Shown in pieces: positions 1-7,760 of a DNA stretch of 64,000 bases (its first letter is position 1; each line of letters starts with the position of its first letter). The position numbers and the translations under genes are program-made. The DNA comes from JAFGRU01 sp963665915 (GTDB lineage Bacteria; Desulfobacterota; Desulfuromonadia; Desulfuromonadales; JAAYDE01), in NCBI GenBank assembly GCA_963665915.2, contig CAXXSG010000013.1, positions 62,001-126,000 on the forward strand. The letters run 5' to 3'. Under the pieces are notes generated by a model that was not told the DNA's origin, searched no databases, and saw only the letters and a list, made by a program, of their open reading frames with translations.

Positions 1-395
1 TTTCAAAAATCCTAAGGAGATATGAAAACCGTATTTTGACAGGATATTTGATTAATAGATCGAGGACATTTTCTGACCGCTGCTGTTACTGATCATAACT
101 TCTAAGATTTGATAAGCAAAGCCCTGCAACTTCATTGGGTCACCTTTTGCTTCAGGTAGTTTCACGCTTATCCAACATACAGCTCGTTGAGCAAAGAATT
201 GCCCCTCTATTTCATCAGTAATGAGCTACGTGGTTAAAATTAAATCCCATCAAAATTATATCCAGATATGGAGGGTTTTAATATTTCAATCTATATATGC
301 AGAATGTTATATGTGTGATAGCTTTAGTTATAATTATCTTTAAATTGTTTGGCGGAGTAAAATACCTTCTACTCTTTTAAGAAAGGACACTGAAC
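1..395. other. Non-coding lead-in upstream of the ABC operon
   Basis: No convincing coding frame is visible on either strand. The last 150 bases are AT-rich, as expected for a promoter region of the following operon, but I could not fix a -35/-10 pair. A GAAAGGA Shine-Dalgarno motif lies just before the ATG at 396. Confidence 0.5.
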
Positions 396-1100
396 ATGTC
401 CGTTATCGTAGCAGAGCAACTTATTAAAACTTATTTTTCTGGCGACATTCAGGTCGAGGCGATTCGTGGTGTCGATTTTTCTATCGAACCTGCCTCCTTT
501 GTTTCTTTTATCGGCCCTTCAGGGAGTGGAAAGTCAACTCTGCTGAACATGATCGGGTGTCTTGACCCCCCGACTGCAGGGAAACTCCAAGTTGTAGGGA
601 AAGAGGTGACCCACCTTAGCCGGCAGGATGCTGCTCGCTTTCGTGGAGAACATATTGGTTTTGTTTTTCAGGATTTCAATTTAATCCCGGTTCTAACGGT
701 TTTTGAGAATGTCGAATACCCGTTGCAAATGGTGCAAAACTGGCCTAAAGAAAAACGGAGGAAGCGGGTTCAGGAAATGCTCGAAGCTGTTGGCATGGCT
801 GATCAAGGCAACAAATATCCAAGTCAGATCTCTGGTGGGCAGAAGCAACGGGTTGCTGTAGCGAGAGCACTGGTGACGAATGCCAAACTGGTGTTAGCGG
901 ATGAACCGACTGCTAACTTAGATCGAGTTACAGCGAATATGGTTATCGACCTGATGAAAAAAATGCGGGATGAGTTTCAGACAACCTTTGTTTTCTCTAC
1001 CCACGATCCACGGATCGTCGATAATGTGGAGATTACTTTTGCCTTGGAAGATGGCACTTTGCAACGGCAGGAAAATACAAAAGGAGGCCATCATGGGTAA
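396..1100 (+). CDS. LolD/MacB-type ABC transporter ATP-binding protein
   Basis: This is the cytoplasmic ATPase of an FtsX-superfamily ABC system, energising the permease encoded immediately downstream. At 234 residues it has normal family length. Visible motifs are Walker A GPSGSGKST (residues 40-48), the Q-loop FVFQDFNL (89-96), the signature ISGGQKQR (145-152) and Walker B LVLADEPT (165-172). The start follows a GAAAGGA ribosome-binding site. The stop codon overlaps the permease start by 8 bases, so the two are translationally coupled. The family covers lipoprotein release (LolD), macrolide/peptide export (MacB) and related envelope jobs. The LolA-like and beta-barrel genes downstream argue for export of a lipid or lipoprotein across the envelope, but the substrate is not readable from the sequence. 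Confidence 0.93.
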   Translation: MSVIVAEQLIKTYFSGDIQVEAIRGVDFSIEPASFVSFIGPSGSGKSTLLNMIGCLDPPTAGKLQVVGKEVTHLSRQDAARFRGEHIGFVFQDFNLIPVLTVFENVEYPLQMVQNWPKEKRRKRVQEMLEAVGMADQGNKYPSQISGGQKQRVAVARALVTNAKLVLADEPTANLDRVTANMVIDLMKKMRDEFQTTFVFSTHDPRIVDNVEITFALEDGTLQRQENTKGGHHG

Positions 1101-2337
1101 TATCTTCAAGCTAGCGTTGAGAAACTTGTTTCGATACAAACGTCGCACCTTGCTAACTTCGATGCTGATTACTCTCGGGGTAGTTGCAGTACTGTTGTTT
1201 ATTTCTATCTCTGGTTCTTTTAAATCCCTGATGGTCGGGCAGATCACTGATTCAATGCTTGGGCATATCCAGATCCATAAAAAAGGCTATCTCGCATCAA
1301 TTGACAGTTTACCGTTGAACCGAAACTTAACAGGCAAGCAAATCGACAAGGTCATGCAGGTTCTTGCTGAAGATGTCGCAGTTGAATCCTATTCGATGCG
1401 CATTAAGCTCGGAGCTATGTTCAGTAATTTTACTGAGACCACCAATATCCGCCTAAACGCAGTCACACCTGCAGATGAAATGCAAACAGCGCCACTTCTG
1501 ACAGAACGGATTCTGGAGGGAGAAAAAACCGGTCTGATCAAGTCAGGTGAGATTCTGATCCCGGAGCTAATTGCCAAAGGGATGAAAGTAAAGGTTAGAG
1601 ATGGCATCGTTCTAGTTGCCAACAATAAGGATGGGTCTGTCAACGGTCAAAACTTCTTAGTTCGCGGGATTTTGGAGGGAATTTCAGGCCCCGGCGGGCG
1701 AGATGGCATGATTCATATCGAAGATGCCAAGTCTCTACTACGGATAGACGCAGCAGAAGTCAGTGAAGTCGCCATCCGACTGAAAAATATTGACCAATTA
1801 CCAGGTGTGTTTGCCAGCTTGCAGAAGAAGCTAGATCCAATAAAAAATCAGCAGGGACAACCGGTCTTCGAGGTACACACGTGGGAAAGTATTTCACCTT
1901 TTTTCAACATTGCTAAAATGATCGATCTGATGACATTTTTTATCAAAATTATGTTAGTTGCTATCGTTCTTGTCAGCATCATGAACGTCATGATCATGGC
2001 CGTCTACGAACGAATTAATGAGATCGGCACCATCTCTGCTATTGGAACTTTACCAAACAAAATTCTCGGGTTATTTGTTGTTGAGGGGTTTTTGATGGGT
2101 GTTTTAGGAACATCCGTCGGTACGGTGATCAGCTTGGTCAGCATTGCCATTATGAATGCGACCCAGATCAGTTTTGACTTTGGCCGCCAGACTGGCTTGC
2201 TGCTTTCACCGACTATCGGTGCTAATGATGTTATTACGGTCGTGCTTATTGTTATCGCCATTGCCGTTATCGCAAGCTTACAACCAGCGTGGAAAGCTTC
2301 AAAAATGGACCCGATTACGGCCCTCAAGCATGTCTAA
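1093..2337 (+). CDS. FtsX-family ABC transporter permease (LolC/E-MacB type)
   Basis: This 414-residue inner-membrane permease partners the upstream ATPase. It shows the classic arrangement of one N-terminal transmembrane helix (about residues 18-40, after LALRNLFRYKRRTLLTS), a periplasmic MacB_PCD-like domain of roughly 210 residues, and a C-terminal FtsX domain with three helices. The cytoplasmic YERINEIGTISAIGT loop between helices two and three is the usual contact with the ATPase. I chose the ATG at 1093 because AAGGAGG lies just upstream and the longer reading frame would run deep into the ATPase gene. It is a four-helix (mechanotransmission-type) permease, not an importer. Substrate unknown. 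Confidence 0.92.
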   Translation: MGNIFKLALRNLFRYKRRTLLTSMLITLGVVAVLLFISISGSFKSLMVGQITDSMLGHIQIHKKGYLASIDSLPLNRNLTGKQIDKVMQVLAEDVAVESYSMRIKLGAMFSNFTETTNIRLNAVTPADEMQTAPLLTERILEGEKTGLIKSGEILIPELIAKGMKVKVRDGIVLVANNKDGSVNGQNFLVRGILEGISGPGGRDGMIHIEDAKSLLRIDAAEVSEVAIRLKNIDQLPGVFASLQKKLDPIKNQQGQPVFEVHTWESISPFFNIAKMIDLMTFFIKIMLVAIVLVSIMNVMIMAVYERINEIGTISAIGTLPNKILGLFVVEGFLMGVLGTSVGTVISLVSIAIMNATQISFDFGRQTGLLLSPTIGANDVITVVLIVIAIAVIASLQPAWKASKMDPITALKHV

Positions 2338-2350
2338 CGAAAGGAACATT

Positions 2351-3118
2351 ATGAATGCCATAATACGTACGTACCCGATGAAAACCGTCTTGTCTCTGCT
2401 GCTCTTCAGTATCGCCTGTCTGGCCATGCCAGGACGCGCAACAGCTTTAGATGGAACGGCTATCCTGCAGCAGGTAGACAAGAACCTGAACCCTGATACT
2501 TATGAGATGTACCGTAAATTGATTAATATCGAACCAAATGGCAATAAGAAAGAGTTCGTCCTATATTCTGTGAAAAAAGGGCAGGATAAAATGGTTGCTC
2601 TGTTTCTGTCACCGGCCAGTGAAAAGGGACGCTCAACGCTACGATTGAATGACAACATGTGGCTCTATATCCCCAATGTTGGCAAACCGATCCGAATTAC
2701 CAGTCTACAATCCGTAGTTGGTGGGGTGTTCAACAACTCCGATATCCTGCGCCTTGATTACAGTGCCGAATATGACGTGGCCAATATCAGTGAAGAAGGG
2801 GATTTGTATCTGCTCGAACTAAAAGCAAAAACCAGCAGTATTGCCTATGACCGTTTGAAGATGCTGGTTGATAAAAAGGCCATGGTGCCGACCACCATCG
2901 AATGTTTCGCTTCCAGCGGCATGCTTATCAAAACTCTTTACTATAAGGAAACCAAAGATTTTGGAGATGGGATCGTGCGACCTTCGGTCTTGGAAACTGA
3001 CAGCCCGCTCTACAAGGGTTATAAATCAGCAATGATTTATGCCAAAATCACAAAAAAAGAGCTGGCCGACGAAGTTTTTTCCCTCAACTATCTATCACGC
3101 GTTGAAGAGCTGCGTTAA
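2351..3118 (+). CDS. Periplasmic LolA-like outer-membrane lipoprotein-sorting protein
   Basis: A 255-residue exported protein with a Sec signal peptide (TVLSLLLFSIACLAMPGRATA, cleavage about residue 33) and a beta-rich body resembling the COG2834 LolA-like group. Recognisable segments are the DKNLNPDTYEMYRKL start, the MWLYIPNVGKPIRI strand and the SPLYKGYKSAMIY region near the end. It lies 13 bases after the permease and 21 bases before the barrel gene, so the four genes look like one operon. The inferred role is a periplasmic carrier between the inner-membrane ABC complex and the outer-membrane protein. It is longer than E. coli LolA (about 180 mature residues), as usual for this subgroup. 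The ATG at 2351 follows GAAAGGA. Confidence 0.85.
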   Translation: MNAIIRTYPMKTVLSLLLFSIACLAMPGRATALDGTAILQQVDKNLNPDTYEMYRKLINIEPNGNKKEFVLYSVKKGQDKMVALFLSPASEKGRSTLRLNDNMWLYIPNVGKPIRITSLQSVVGGVFNNSDILRLDYSAEYDVANISEEGDLYLLELKAKTSSIAYDRLKMLVDKKAMVPTTIECFASSGMLIKTLYYKETKDFGDGIVRPSVLETDSPLYKGYKSAMIYAKITKKELADEVFSLNYLSRVEELR

Positions 3119-3139
3119 AAAAACAGGCTAGGGTAAAAG

Positions 3140-4453
3140 ATGCTGGTAACGAGAATCCCTTTCTTCTTTGTGATCTCCTTGCTGTCCTGCGGAGGGTTTC
3201 TGCTTCCAACTCTCACCTTGGCGGAAGATTACAGTTTCAATCTCGATGAATTTGAGAAAAAAGCTTATTCTTTGGGTGGTTATGCAGAGATCAAAGGAGA
3301 ACATAACAGGATAAATCGCAATGGCGCATTCGGTCTGCTTGGTTTTTACGACAGCCCTCGTTCCAACCTGGATCGCCTGACAACAACGATCCAGCTTGAG
3401 GGAAACTTGAATCAGGGAATAGTCGATTTCAACTGGTTGCTACAAGCCTCAGCCCAGAAAGATCAGGTTGATGCAGAGCAGAATCTGGATATTTTTTCCG
3501 CTTATGCCAGTATTAAACCGGCTCCTTCTGTGACCTTTGAGGTTGGCAAAAAGACCTTCAAGTGGGGGAAAGGCTATACATGGAATCCGGTCAGTTTTAT
3601 TGATCGCCCCAAAGACCCGAATAATCCGGAAGAGGCTCTCGAAGGCTATATAGGAGCCGGTGTTGACCTTATCAAGAGTTTCTCCGGGTCGCTGCAGACC
3701 GTTGCGTTAACCGGGGTGCTTTTGCCAGTCTGGGAAGATGTCAACGAAGATTTTGGTGTCAAAAATAACCTAAATTTTGCCGCTAAACTTTATCTCCTTT
3801 ATCGGGATACCGACATCGACTTTATCCTTTTTACCGGAAACAGCCAATCGACTCGGATTGGGGTCGATCTGTCAAAAAATTTGGCAACCAACTTTGAGAT
3901 TCACGCTGAACTGGCCTATATACCGGAACAAAAAAGTCGGGTTTTGAACTCACTTGGCGCCCTCACGACACGAGAAGATTCCGTTGCCAGCTATCTGCTT
4001 GGGCTCCGTTATCTGACGGAGACTGATATCACTACCATCATCGAGTACTACCACAACGATGCTGGTTACTCAGAAAACGAGTTGGAGCAGTTCTACCAGT
4101 TAGTGGCCGATGCTCATAGCAGTTATCTCAATACCGGCAATGACAGCCTCCTGAAACAAGCAACAACGATCAGCAAGAGCGGTTATGCTCGCGCTCAGTC
4201 TGGGCGTAATTATCTCTATGCGAAAATCACCCAGAAAGAACCCTTTGATCTGCTCTATTTTACTCCAGGCATCACCACGATTATCAATCTTGACGATCAA
4301 AGTTATTCCCTCAGTCCCGAAGCTGTTTACACCGGCTTTACCAACTGGGAACTACGCTTGCGCTACTCACACCTTGACGGAGGACGTTTTACTGAACAGG
4401 GTGAAAAACTCAATGAGGATAAACTGGAACTTCGCCTGCGGTATTATTTCTGA
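3140..4453 (+). CDS. Outer-membrane beta-barrel protein of unknown function
   Basis: A 437-residue exported protein with a signal peptide (hydrophobic residues 6-28, cleavage near LTLAEDYS). It then shows alternating amphipathic strands such as FEVGKKTFKWGKGYTWNP and WELRLRYSHLDGG, and it ends in LRLRYYF with the C-terminal aromatic typical of BAM-assembled barrels. It closes the ABC-LolA-like operon and is the likely outer-membrane terminus of that export path. I cannot assign a named porin family. The function is inferred from context only. Confidence 0.75.
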   Translation: MLVTRIPFFFVISLLSCGGFLLPTLTLAEDYSFNLDEFEKKAYSLGGYAEIKGEHNRINRNGAFGLLGFYDSPRSNLDRLTTTIQLEGNLNQGIVDFNWLLQASAQKDQVDAEQNLDIFSAYASIKPAPSVTFEVGKKTFKWGKGYTWNPVSFIDRPKDPNNPEEALEGYIGAGVDLIKSFSGSLQTVALTGVLLPVWEDVNEDFGVKNNLNFAAKLYLLYRDTDIDFILFTGNSQSTRIGVDLSKNLATNFEIHAELAYIPEQKSRVLNSLGALTTREDSVASYLLGLRYLTETDITTIIEYYHNDAGYSENELEQFYQLVADAHSSYLNTGNDSLLKQATTISKSGYARAQSGRNYLYAKITQKEPFDLLYFTPGITTIINLDDQSYSLSPEAVYTGFTNWELRLRYSHLDGGRFTEQGEKLNEDKLELRLRYYF

Positions 4454-4511
4454 CACTCTGCTGGTATGATTGTTTCATGTATGTTTTTATCTCTTTATGG
4501 AAGAGGGGTTT

Positions 4512-4757
4512 ATGGCAGGCTCGAAACAAGCAAATATCTCCATTGGTTTGGCACAATACCGAGATCCAGAATTTTTAAGAGCAATGCTGATTGGTCTCAC
4601 TATTGACTGTCCTCTCGACAGAAACTTTGACCAGTGCCCGCTCAGGCTCGATAGGTCCACCTCCTTTGATGAAAAAATAGCTTGGGCTGAATCGTTAACA
4701 GGTAGGGAAATAATGGATTTATACGCAGTTCACCATCAGTGCTTCCAGTCGAAATAA
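4512..4757 (+). CDS. Small hypothetical protein, 81 residues
   Basis: Starts at an ATG preceded by a GAAGAGGGG ribosome-binding site; the in-frame upstream codons are less credible. The product begins MAGSKQANISIGLAQY and has a cysteine pair (CPLDRNFDQCPL) plus a C-terminal HHQC, so metal binding is possible but unproven. It has no signal peptide or membrane segment. It lies 58 bases after the barrel gene and directly before a dead htpX fragment in the same frame. I do not recognise the family. Confidence 0.55.
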   Translation: MAGSKQANISIGLAQYRDPEFLRAMLIGLTIDCPLDRNFDQCPLRLDRSTSFDEKIAWAESLTGREIMDLYAVHHQCFQSK

Positions 4758-4883
4758 AGTGATGTTAGACTATTGCGTCTCCTCAGCGAGGAGGAGTTCG
4801 AAGGGGTCAGGGCGCATGAACCCGCCCACGTGCAGAACCGCGTCACCCTCATGTCAACTATTGCCGAGACCTTCGCCTGTTGA
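4758..4883 (+). pseudogene. htpX: Fragment of an HtpX-type M48 zinc protease
   Basis: Reading in frame from 4758 gives RLLSEEEFEGVRAHEPAH followed by VQNRVTLMSTIAETF and a TGA at 4881. This matches the HtpX active-site neighbourhood, where a ..ELEGVLAHELAHVKNRDTL.. type segment carries HExxH. Here the second helix position has become HEPAH and the reading stops within 15 residues. No start, no N-terminal membrane helices and no downstream third zinc ligand are present. It is a remnant of about 40 codons, not a functional gene. Confidence 0.6.
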
Positions 4884-4905
4884 TTGTCATCCGCAATACA
4901 AAAAA

Positions 4906-4934
4906 GGCCCAACCTGATTCCAAATGGTTGGGCC
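4906..4934 (-). terminator. Rho-independent terminator-like hairpin, minus orientation
   Basis: A 9-bp perfect stem (GGCCCAACC / GGTTGGGCC) with an 11-base loop. Read on the minus strand it is followed by a T-rich run. No minus-strand gene lies directly upstream of it, so it may be a leftover from the region where htpX decayed. Confidence 0.55.
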
Positions 4935-5449
4935 GTCTCATATCTTATGTTGAATTGCTGTCCTGCTTCATCTAAAGATAAATTGCGCAGATTCGTCATT
5001 TCAAATATCAGAATTTCACTTTTGAAAACGAATTTCTATCGCCCACACAAGATTGGCAAAAGTAGTAAAATTTGAAAAATTCTATATATCGGGGCATCAG
5101 TTCAGACTTTTGGTTTTCTACATTCTACTTCAGCAATTGAATCTAAGACCTCAAAGGATTTTCCACACCAGATTTCAAAGACCCATATTTATCTTTGACA
5201 TCTTCAGCTCCGTTGTTAGGCTAAGGTTGGATGGGGCGTTGTTAATTTGTTGACTTGCGCCATTGGCAGGATTTTCGGGGCCGGGCTTCCCACCTTCGTC
5301 GGCAACTGGTTCGCGATGTTACTGCTATAAATGATAGGCCAATGACCTGTTAGAATTTATTGCAATTATTTCAAGATTATATAACAGCCTGGGATTTGGC
5401 TATTACCGATCAGGTGTTGTATTAAATTCAGCTCATTTTTTTCATAAGA
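4935..5449. other. Gene-free stretch after the htpX remnant
   Basis: No supported gene. The frame ending near 5333 (..CAIGRIFGAGLPTFVGNWF..) reads like protein but has no start. It may be another decayed coding fragment. Confidence 0.4.
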
Positions 5450-5527
5450 TTGAATAGAAATGAAATGAGGTGCAGGTTGACTGGAGATGTAAATATTAAG
5501 AAAGATAATAACAGTGTCGCTTCAGAA

Positions 5528-6217
5528 ATGGCAAAGAAGCGATTTGGTTGCCTTCAGGTCCTTGGGTTGGTTGCCCTTGCTGTTTTAATTACCGCAGGGG
5601 TGTCCATTTTGGTTTTTAAAACCTACTTTTTCCCATCAGAATTTAGGCCTGTGAATTTGAACTCTCGAGAAGAGAAAGTTTTGGCTGAAAAATTTGAAAC
5701 CCTCGATTCAATAAAGGCCGGTGTTTCTTCACAGAGAAACAAGGCCCTGCGTAAGTCAACAAAATCACCCCGGCTTGATTCAACTTCCACCATCGAACCA
5801 GTACCTTATAGTGAAGAAGGCGTTAAAAGGGAGATTGAATTCACCGAAAGAGAACTCAACGGAATGCTGGCAAAGAATACGGATCTTGCAAAAAAGTTGG
5901 CGATTGATTTATCTGACGATCTTATTAGTGCAAAATTAATCCTGCCTATTGATGAAGATTTTCCTATAATGGGAGGCAAAATTCTCCGGCTAAGATCTGG
6001 TCTGGTTTTTACATACGCCAAGGGCAAACCTGTCGTTATTCTCAAAGGCATTACCATTATGGGCGTACCCATTCCAAATGCTTGGCTGGGAGGAATAAAG
6101 AATATAGATCTGATTGAAAATTTTGGTGCCGACAAGGGTTTCTGGAAGACTTTTTCTGATGGAGTCGAGGATATCAGAGTTGAAGAAGGTCTTTTAAAGA
6201 TAAAACTGAAGGAATGA
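5528..6217 (+). CDS. Single-pass membrane-anchored hypothetical protein
   Basis: From the ATG at 5528 the product is 229 residues. It has a short basic cytoplasmic start (MAKKRFG), one transmembrane helix (about residues 9-32, LQVLGLVALAVLITAGVSIL) and a charged periplasmic domain. The distal part (GVKREIEFTERELNGMLAKN onward, ending LLKIKLKE) resembles lipid-binding or transport-associated beta domains only vaguely. An upstream TTG at 5450 in the same frame would add 26 residues, and no start has a strong ribosome-binding site. Neighbours give no functional hint. Confidence 0.65.
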   Translation: MAKKRFGCLQVLGLVALAVLITAGVSILVFKTYFFPSEFRPVNLNSREEKVLAEKFETLDSIKAGVSSQRNKALRKSTKSPRLDSTSTIEPVPYSEEGVKREIEFTERELNGMLAKNTDLAKKLAIDLSDDLISAKLILPIDEDFPIMGGKILRLRSGLVFTYAKGKPVVILKGITIMGVPIPNAWLGGIKNIDLIENFGADKGFWKTFSDGVEDIRVEEGLLKIKLKE

Positions 6218-6235
6218 CGAAACCCTCACTGTCGA

Positions 6236-6270
6236 GACCAAATAAGGGGCCAACGCCCTTTTTACGGGCA
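6236..6270 (+). repeat. Copy of the CGCCCTTTTTACGG dispersed repeat
   Basis: Contains AATAAGGGGCCAACGCCC followed by TTTTTACGGG, a diverged relative of the AATAGGGACAGCGCCCTTTT units at 11349-11400 and 11954-11981. It sits just after a stop codon, as the others do. Confidence 0.5.
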
Positions 6271-6385
6271 GGCCCACTTGCCAATCAAAAGCTCTGTCTC
6301 TGTATTCCTTTCCGGTTTTCATCGGCATCCCAAAATTTTCTGCGGCATCATTCGTCTGCCGCATCCGTTTTGAAAAGGATAATAA

Positions 6386-6742
6386 ATGAACCATCACACA
6401 CTGGTGCTTCCTGAATTTATCAACGATCAGGGCAATCTATTTGGCGGCTACCTCCTCAAGTGGATTGACGAGTTCGCCTACATCACCGCCTCCCTCGATT
6501 ACCCGGACAATCGTTTTGTCACCGTCTCGCTGGACAACGTGGTTTTCAAGGAACCCATCCTGTGCGGCGATATTTTATGCTTTTCCATTACCGAGGAAAA
6601 ACTTGGCAACACCTCTCTTCGCTATTCCGTCGTGGTAGTCAACGAAAGAGAAATCAAAGAAAACCGCAAGGTTCTGTTTCAGACCGGGATTACTTTCGTA
6701 AATGTTTCCCCGTCCGGCAGAAAAGAGCCGATTCGGAGGTAA
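6386..6742 (+). CDS. Acyl-CoA thioesterase, hotdog fold (YciA/BFIT-like)
   Basis: A 118-residue single hotdog domain that should hydrolyse acyl-CoA thioesters in the cytoplasm. The N-terminal VLPEFINDQGNLFGGYLLKW carries the N-x-x-G-x-x-FGG-x-x-L-x-W-x-D pattern of the family, with the catalytic-type Asp in WIDEFAYITA. The next strand, FVTVSLDNVVFKEPILCGD, is also typical. It is shorter than YciA (about 130 residues), ending soon after the third strand, but no key segment is missing. The ATG follows AAGGATAATAA. It is monocistronic and followed by a good terminator. Chain-length preference cannot be read. Confidence 0.85.
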   Translation: MNHHTLVLPEFINDQGNLFGGYLLKWIDEFAYITASLDYPDNRFVTVSLDNVVFKEPILCGDILCFSITEEKLGNTSLRYSVVVVNEREIKENRKVLFQTGITFVNVSPSGRKEPIRR

Positions 6743-6813
6743 GGCAGGGGCATAGCCTTTGAGGTGGTTCACGGGAACATCTCCAACCTGAGACCGAAAA
6801 AGAAAAAAACGTT

Positions 6814-6849
6814 AAGCCAGGCCGGCATAAAGTGCCTGGCTTTTCTTTT
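6814..6849 (+). terminator. Rho-independent terminator of the thioesterase gene
   Basis: Stem AAGCCAGGC / GCCTGGCTT followed by TTTTCTTTT. It is located 72 bases after the thioesterase stop. Confidence 0.8.
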
Positions 6850-6904
6850 CAGCCACCGGGAAAAACTTGACAAGTTCGAGCCTGAGGGCCAAATTTAAAG
6901 GGTA

Positions 6905-6950
6905 CTAATCCGGATTATTCATGAAATTTTCTGCTGCAACCGTCAATTGC
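6905..6950. repeat. Half-element of the ATTATTCATGAA dispersed repeat
   Basis: AATCCGGATTATTCATGAAA followed by TTTTCTGCTGCAACCGTC is the inverted counterpart of the right ends of the elements at 26286-26489 and 29518-29623. Only one end is recognisable here. Confidence 0.6.
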
Positions 6951-7071
6951 ACGCCATTTCAAGCCCCCCTGCTACTGATGCAGGGCGTCCAACATATCAG
7001 AGGTTTTAAAAAGCTGAAAAAAGAGTAGAATTCTTCATCGGCCTGCATATAGAATTTTTCTGATAATATAT

Positions 7072-7233
7072 ACCTGCATCCATGAGTTATGACCGGGCAA
7101 TAGCGCAAGTCATTGGCCTGCCTAAGCCTTCCAAAAATCACCGACGAACCTATGGGTGCGCCTCAGATTTTTGAAACACTTATTCAGGCCAAGCACTTTC
7201 ACTTTTGTCCCGACCCCATCCCACGGATCCAGG
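7072..7233. repeat. 162-bp repeat, copy A (inverted partner at 30751-30913)
   Basis: The block from CATGAGTTATGACC through TCACCGACGAACCTATGGGT and TTATTCAGGCCAAGCACTT to CCACGGATCCAGG recurs, nearly base for base, in reverse orientation at 30751-30913. It ends 18 bases before the RimB-like gene. It encodes no protein and its borders lack a transposase. It is probably a non-autonomous mobile element or large REP-like sequence. Confidence 0.85.
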
Positions 7234-7251
7234 ATATAGAGAGAAATCGAA

Positions 7252-7713
7252 ATGGTGAACGTTAAAAAATCCGGGTTACCTGTTATCGGGTGGCGTGAAT
7301 GGGTCGGACTTCCGGACTTGGGAATCAAGGCTATCAAGGTCAAAGTCGATACCGGAGCCCGATCATCTTCGTTGCATGCCTTTGGCCTGCATGTATTCGA
7401 GCGGGATGGCGTGAAGTGGGTTCGATTTCAAGTTCACCCGGTTCAACGTAAACGAATTAAGAGCGTCGAAGTCGAGATGAAGATTTTCGAATTCAGATCC
7501 GTACGCACTTCGAGCGGGACCGTCACGCTGCGGCCCGTGATCATCACCAATATTGAGCTGCTTGGTATCAGCTGGCCGGTCGAATTGACTCTTGCGAGTC
7601 GTGACGAAATGGGCTTTCGGATGCTTCTCGGCCGCGAGGCATTTCGGCGGCGGTTTCTTGTCGATGCAGGTAAATCCTACTACGGCGGGCGACCAAACCG
7701 AAACAAAACATAA
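7252..7713 (+). CDS. RimB-like retropepsin-fold protein (Zn_protease/PF05618 type)
   Basis: A 153-residue protein of the group annotated as putative ATP-dependent zinc protease. The fold is that of a retropepsin: KVKVDTGARSSSLHA carries the D-T-G-A active-site-type motif (Asp about residue 32), followed by VTLRPVIITNIELLGISWPV and the MLLGREAFRRRFLVD strand that forms the psi-loop. Despite the name no HExxH zinc site is visible. It precedes rimK by 47 bases. In Pseudomonas a protein of this kind (RimB) is encoded beside RimK, which supports a role in processing or reversing peptide/ribosomal glutamylation. Whether it is catalytically active cannot be decided from sequence. Confidence 0.8.
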   Translation: MVNVKKSGLPVIGWREWVGLPDLGIKAIKVKVDTGARSSSLHAFGLHVFERDGVKWVRFQVHPVQRKRIKSVEVEMKIFEFRSVRTSSGTVTLRPVIITNIELLGISWPVELTLASRDEMGFRMLLGREAFRRRFLVDAGKSYYGGRPNRNKT

Positions 7714-7760
7714 GCAGAAAATGCCTTATTGAACCTGGAACGATAACAGAAGGAGTATCT

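Noticed and set aside
5053..5253. 66-codon frame in the htpX-remnant spacer
   Set aside because: Composition is random-looking and there is no start signal. It is probably part of the decayed region.
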